Shown piece by piece: positions 58,701-64,000 of a DNA stretch of 64,000 bases. The position numbers and the translations under genes were made by a program. Positions within the stretch are counted from its first letter, which is position 1. The number at the start of each line of letters is the position of its first letter. Source of the stretch: Aralia elata (taxonomy: Eukaryota; Streptophyta; Magnoliopsida; Apiales; Araliaceae); assembly GCA_034770075.1 (NCBI GenBank), contig CM068385.1:515700-579699 (forward strand). The letters run 5' to 3'. The notes beneath the pieces are model-generated. The model saw nothing but the letters and a program-made list of their open reading frames with translations, ran no database searches and was not told the origin of the DNA.

Positions 58701-61700
58701 TTTAATAAAATCTTTAATGAAGTTTTGTTGTTTATGCTCCATGTGATCAATTTTCATATGCATGCAACCTATAATTTTTATGTTGGTACTCAACAATGGA
58801 ATTATGTGTGGGTTCTGGAATCGGTCCGTCTGATCCAGCATTCTCTTTCGTGAATGATCAATCACCATCAGCACTTTCCCCTTTTTTATCTTTACCTTTC
58901 TATGGAAATACAGTGGCCTTGCCTTTCGTTTCGTGCTTGTTGCCGCCTATACTTTGTGGGCCGAACCAAATGATTTTTTTTATTTAAAAAAAACCTTTTC
59001 AGTAAGGTTTCTAGGGCAAATGGAATTGGACCAAGTGTGTAGGGTTACACTGCTGGGTTTATACTTTATAATTATGAACCTTGAATCCTTGTATGCCACA
59101 GTCACTTCTAGAGCAGGAAATATACTTCGGAATATGGTTAGCTACAGGTTATGTTCAGACATTGATCAGGTTGTGCATATACTTCGGTAGACATCTTTAG
59201 TTAAAAGAGGAAGCAATTAATGAACTGGCCCAACACAACCATGAGGTGATATCAAGCTTAGTCAAACTGAAGCTACACCCTTTAAAAGTTCCTTTTTTCC
59301 TGCCGGGTTGATATATGTCACGAGTTTTTTTGGCGGCATGTGGCCTTTGGGAGTCTTCTTAATCAATACTTGCTTACCTCCAAGATTATTTTTAAGTTAA
59401 CAACTCTGAACTGTGTTTACATTTCGTATAATTGCAACTCTTAAAAATTAACTTGCACAATCTTTCCATTTAATTTTCTGTAGCTTGTGGTTTTGTATCA
59501 CCTTTATTTGTATCTCCGGTTATTTTAATATGTTTTTGATCTCTTCCTCTTCGTAATTCTTTTTTGGTCTGAGAACGAGAAGAGGGAAGGGGGGGGGGGG
59601 GGGGCATTATTTGGCACTTCCAATTGTAAATAGGAGATGATTTATTGTGTTAATTTGGGGTTGTTCTTGAAACCATGTGATTGGTATGTGGCAAGAGATG
59701 GATTTTGAATTCTTATTTATGGTGCAAACCGTTTTTGAGCAATAGTATCCAGAAACTCACGCAAGTAATCTTAGATTTTGACGAAGCACTATGAACATGT
59801 TTAGTTCATCCGCACAACCAAAAAGATCCTATATTCCAGGCCAGCTAGGTCGGTCTTTGCCTGCATGAAAATTTAACTTTCTTTTGGTTAGGGTATTTGT
59901 ATGTTTGAAGTATTCATGGGAATGAAGTCATGGTTAACCTTAGAATATAGGTTTCTAAGTCTATAAAAATTGCATTTTCATTATTAATTGTTTGTTCATA
60001 CTTGTTTCTTCATCCTTCGTTGTTTTTTTTAAAAAAAAAAAACTTTTTAACTTAACATAGTTATCAAGCAAGCTAGGTTGTGGTGTTGTAGTGCCATTTT
60101 ATGGGACTTAACATTCCTTTTGGGGTTAGCAGATTTTATTGATTGTAGTTGTCAAGGACAAATGACAAAAGTTACAGAGGTTCTTAGTTGACTGATAAAT
60201 TCTATGGCTCTGACTGCTTGAATGTCTAATGAGAGGGAATTTGATTGAGCCATATCTTTTTGTGTTTAGGTTGAATGACTGTTTTATGTTTGTTTCCATT
60301 ATTTGGTACAGATACCAGATTTAGCCCTGGACCTTTGTTAGAGCACAGTACTAAATTGGATACCATATACCACAAGGATATAAGGTCGGGATTACTCTAC
60401 CATTTTTGCTTCTGGAAAATTTTTCTTGCTGGGAATCATTTATATCAATTACAATTCCTGCCCTGTAACAATAGATATGAAAACCAAGTTTTGAATCGAT
60501 ATGATGGTTTCATCCCACCAAAAATTTTCAAGGCCCTACAAAATTGTGGATGGGAGTGTTGATTTAGCAGACTTCCTAGGAGCTTATCTAAGGATAAGGG
60601 ATTTCTTAGATCTGGAATTGGGAGCAGATGATTTCAACTACAATAGACCTTTTCTGGAGTACCAGGACATTTTTTCTTTTGCAGAGGGTTGGATGGGAGT
60701 AAGAACCTTTTGCTGAACCTGTACTGACTAGTCTCACCTGAAATCTAACTAAGTTAGATTGCAAAGACAGTTATACAGACACGAGTTTCAACAACACAAT
60801 AAGCATTTCGTTTTCACTTAGCTTATGTGACATGGAAACTGAGTATTCCAGATCCTTGTATGGCATTCAGACGAACTCGTCGTTAGTGTATATATCCGTT
60901 TTTATGCCTGTTAATAGGAGAAATTCAAACAAAGCCAAAAGACATTAACAAGGTAATTTCCACTTCTTTTACTTATAGTGAAAAATAATGTTTTAAACAT
61001 CCGTCAAACTTGCCCCACCATTTTGTATTGGACCATTAAGCTTTTAATCTTCTTCAAAAAACCCACTTTACAAATAAATTTTTGCAATTGCAACAATTTT
61101 GTTTAAAAGTTGTTTAAAGTATGTTAAGAAAAATGACTGACATGGAGCAAATTGAACTGGGAAAAAAAAATCCTAAAACACTGACAACTCTCAGTTTTTA
61201 TTTCCATTTCAAATCACGTTTCCATTTTCTTTTTTTTTTTCCTCCAAGCATAGCATTTCTACTTCCTCTCTCGTATACCCAATAACAATTACAAAGCAAA
61301 ACCTTAAATCAGTATCACCTGCTCTCCACCCATAATTTGCTACTTCTTGCCACCGTCCCAAATTGAGTCTAAATTTTCTTTACCTGATATAATCCCAAAC
61401 TGGGAGTTATTAAATATAGAGAGAGAAGCCAGGAAACAAAAACAGGAAAGTAATTGGTCAAAGAAATTATCCACCAAAAGAAAAAAAATTGAAAAACTAG
61501 CCCAAACTTTAACACAAGAATGACACCTTCCCCCCATCAAGAAATAGAGTTTTTAACTAATAAAAAGAATAAGTAGGCCATGTTACCACACTCACGACGT
61601 ATTCCCTGAAATTAAAAAATAAATAAAAAAGGGTAAAAATCACAACAACACTAACAGATGAATATCTCATAAACCTGTAACACCATCTGACCTAAGATCC

Positions 61701-61944
61701 CAATCAAATTAGACCATAAGAAGAGGTGGATGGGGGAAGGGGGGAAGGCAAATTAAGTTCATCCTGGAAAAATCAGTGTTTAGTGCTTTCTGACTGCTAA
61801 CGAGGTGTCAGTCTATGAACATTCAACTTAACAAGGGGACGGAGCAATGGAATTTGAATCAAAATGTAACTGCTACTTTCACTTGCCAGAGATTGAAGGC
61901 CCTTCAGACTTGACAACATGAGAACCTCCTCTGTTGCCTGATAA
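55704..61944. other. 6.2-kb intergenic region without a supported gene
   Basis: 55940-56270 holds remnants of a second ACTTATAAGT-rich MITE. 56270-57500 is less AT-rich and might be untranslated or exon sequence, but no conserved protein is read. A frame near 60501-60716 (MMVSSHQKFSRPYK) is unrecognised. Homopolymers: T at about 58527-58542, G16 at 59589-59604. Confidence 0.5.
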
Positions 61945-62757
61945 TCAGAGTCCCTTGAAACGACCAAGGGGATCCTGCTGTAATGTCTCGGATGAGAACC
62001 TGGGCATGGGCAGCTGCAAGCAGTATGGTGCTGCTGGTTTGACATTGCTAGACTGGAGGGAATAGAACCTTGACATTTGTACATTCAGGGGATAACTTGG
62101 CCCTGGTTGTGGACTGGTGTGGAAAGAAGGCAGACGGGTTTGTACGGGACTATGGTTGCATTTTCCTAGGTCGTATTGCATCTGAATGGTTCGCCATTTC
62201 GCCCGTCGCAACTACTTCAGCCTTTCCTCTTCCTGCTTCAGTGCTTCATTCAAGGCTGTTTTTTCAGAATTAACACAGAGATGAAATTAGGATCCCAATA
62301 ATTTCCATATTGGTAAAAGTTCGCAAAGGAATGGAGGAGTAAAGAAATATGGATTAAACTTCTTTTGTTAAATTAAATGGTACCAAAATTTTATTCTTTT
62401 ACTCACATACCCAATTTTGCTTTTAGACCACTTGTAATTTAACGATAGTTTATAATCATTAATTGCCCTTGTAAGTTTTAGGTTATGATACACCAGTTTT
62501 TTTTGTTTTTTTTTTTGCTAATTTGTGATACACCGGAGTTTATCCATCAATCTGATTTGTTGACAAATCTATAGTTTACAGATCATAGATATTTTTTTAA
62601 AATTACTTTCATTCGCTAAGAAAACAATAGTTAAGCTAGAAATAGTATATGAAAGTAGTTTTGAAACTGTGCCATCCCGTAGCTGAGCTTGTTGTTCTAT
62701 AGCTTGTAACCGGAGCTTAAGCTCTGTGTTTTCAGTTGACAGAACCCGTTGTCTCTC
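61945..62757 (-). pseudogene. bZIP transcription factor (group-I-like) 3' part, disrupted
   Basis: Two exon-like pieces on the minus strand. About 62757-62673 gives the leucine zipper RQRVLSTENTELKLRLQAIEQQAQLRD. 62255-61945 continues ALNEALKQEEERLK, then TAG (62212-62214), then an open 88-codon stretch ending LQQDPLGRFKGL and TGA, as group-I bZIPs such as VIP1/RF2-like proteins tend to end. Such factors bind DNA as dimers through the zipper. The splice needed between the pieces has G/GC instead of GT at the donor. The basic region and N-terminus are not found before the N gap. The stop in the zipper tail and odd donor argue for a pseudogene, though base errors near the gap could also explain them. 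Confidence 0.7.
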
Positions 62758-63078
62758 TTCATGAAACAAGAAAAACAACAATAGTATAAAAGAATATAAA
62801 ATGTAATATGATGGAGAGGAGAGAGGAGAGGAGGGAGAGAGATTACTTCATATGCATACACAATAAACTCAAACGCGTTTTGTAAAGCCATGGTATGAAG
62901 CTTGTACAAATACGAACAACAAACATAAGATGTTATGCGACACAGTTCTATCATATTGACATGCTAAAGGTCTCCTGGGAAAGGCATCATTAGTCACCAT
63001 AAAATTATGTGTGGTGGGTGTTCGTGCAAGGTACACAATGGATTTGGTGGGGAGCTACCTTGGCGGTGGCAGTAGAAT
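62758..63078. other. Sequence up to the gap, with a GA-rich tract
   Basis: Purine-rich run GGAGAGGAGAGAGGAGAGG near 62813-62842. Expected upstream bZIP exons are not visible. Ends at the N run. Confidence 0.5.
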
Positions 63079-63178
63079 NNNNNNNNNNNNNNNNNNNNNN
63101 NNNNNNNNNNNNNNNNNNNNNNNNNNNNNNNNNNNNNNNNNNNNNNNNNNNNNNNNNNNNNNNNNNNNNNNNNNNNNN
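63079..63178. other. Assembly gap of exactly 100 N
   Basis: One hundred N, the usual placeholder for a scaffold gap of unknown size. Frames spanning it are meaningless. Confidence 0.98.
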
Positions 63179-64000
63179 CAAATAACGATGCGAATCGGGT
63201 AATGAACAGAATGCTATCTTCAAAAGGGATTACTATGATTTTCATTGATGTTGATTCTTTTGGGAGTGATTCGTACTTACTTTTTATTTTTTTTTGACGG
63301 GTCTGGTTTGGTGCTTTGAAATTCGGATGGCTTGCTTTATATTACATCCACTTGATGGTTACACTTCCGGTGGTCAACGCCCTCATCAGTGAGTTTTCTG
63401 TTTCGGTTTTAATCTTTTCAAGTTGTTCTAGCTCTGTTCCTCTGTATGTAATGTATCTTGAGTTAATACTTGGGCTCAAGGTTCTATTTTACCCCACCTA
63501 TTCCGATTTATATAATCATTATTCACTTGGTGAAATTCAATTGTTGAATATATTCGAACTTCAAATTTTTCTTAAAAAAATTGAAATAATAAATCTGTTC
63601 AAATTAACAATTATTTAATATTAGTTTCAAGGTTTTGAGATAGTTTTTAAATATTTATCATTTGTATTGGCTAAAACGAAATGAATCCTTGTCAATTTTT
63701 TTTTGAGTTTGAAAATTTTGTTTCAAGTTATTTTAAAAAATTGATTAATTGTATTATATTTTGGAGCGGAGAAAGTATTTGATTATGTTTTTTACTTTCA
63801 ATATTGTTGTGCTCAATACGCCACCAAAATCATGTTACACCTTTTTTCCCGCTTGACGACATGATAATGTTAGTTCTGATAATATGACTAAGGTTCTTAA
63901 TTTATTGAGTGCCCGAAGTTCATGATTCACGTGCCAGATTACTTATTGAATTTGCTTCTCCCCCCGTTATTGTAGTTCCTTAGCTTTCTTATGGAGCATA
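63179..64000 (+). pseudogene. Second, indel-rich copy of TRM1 exon 1 end, intron 1 and exon 2 start
   Basis: Aligns in order with 36351-37117: AATAACGATGCGAATCGGGT, the GTGAGT donor after CGCCCTCATCA, intron text and the CTTATGGAGCATA of exon 2. It has about 55 extra bases, mostly single-base insertions in or near homopolymers, plus one replaced stretch near 63273-63305. The exon frame is lost at once. The intron matches as well as the exon does, which means a copy of genomic DNA, not a processed transcript. Confidence 0.9.

Noticed and set aside
60275..60716. Two overlapping plus-strand frames near 60.3-60.7 kb
   Set aside because: No recognised domain, unclear splice context; could be exon of an unknown transcript but cannot be supported.
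62994..63245. Frames running through the N gap
   Set aside because: They contain undefined residues and join unrelated sequence across a placeholder gap.

Overview
This is a 64-kb piece of a eudicot nuclear genome. It is AT-rich, its protein genes are split by GT-AG introns, and it is crowded with plant-type LTR retrotransposons, hAT and PIF/Harbinger elements and foldback repeats. Two host genes are well supported. A third is a broken bZIP fragment. No bacterial, organellar or CRISPR-like content was seen.

Layout. (1) 1-14,534 (+): thirteen exons of a GH27 alpha-galactosidase of the AGAL3 type; the 5' end lies outside the window. Its introns hold a young non-autonomous LTR element (6,628-10,175) that itself contains a 5'-inverted, poly(A)-tailed copia retrocopy, and two Tourist-like MITEs. 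(2) 15,943-25,465 (-): a complete but mutated Ty3/gypsy element of the Tat type with gag, protease, reverse transcriptase, two RNase H domains and integrase on the minus strand, plus an intron-containing antisense ORF on the plus strand. (3) 25,466-35,940: a repeat-rich interval with a solo LTR related to the Tat LTR, a 1-kb foldback lying in TA repeats, paired MITEs, a TIR element carrying an F-box fragment, a hAT transposase fragment, a second solo LTR and long GA-rich tracts. (4) 35,948-53,301 (+): a six-exon TRM1-type tRNA guanine-26 N2,N2-dimethyltransferase. Its last intron is about 14.9 kb because it holds an LTR retroelement (39,058-51,307), which in turn carries a hAT transposon in its 5' LTR and a 3.7-kb solo LTR in its interior. 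(5) 53,302-63,078: mostly non-coding sequence with MITEs and, on the minus strand, the 3' part of a group-I-like bZIP gene carrying a stop. (6) 63,079-63,178: a 100-N gap, followed to the window end by an indel-ridden second copy of the TRM1 exon 1/intron 1 region, most simply an assembly artefact.

The host genes are not an operon. From memory, AGAL3 and a TRM1-family gene are also near neighbours on Arabidopsis chromosome 3, so the pair may be a conserved plant block inflated by transposons. Most element boundaries are fixed by target-site duplications (TSDs) read directly from the sequence. Family names rest on motif recognition, not on a database search. I did not find a clearly new biological system. 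The most unusual structures are the inverted retrocopy, the foldbacks in TA repeats, the nested TRM1 intron and the duplicated TRM1 start region.
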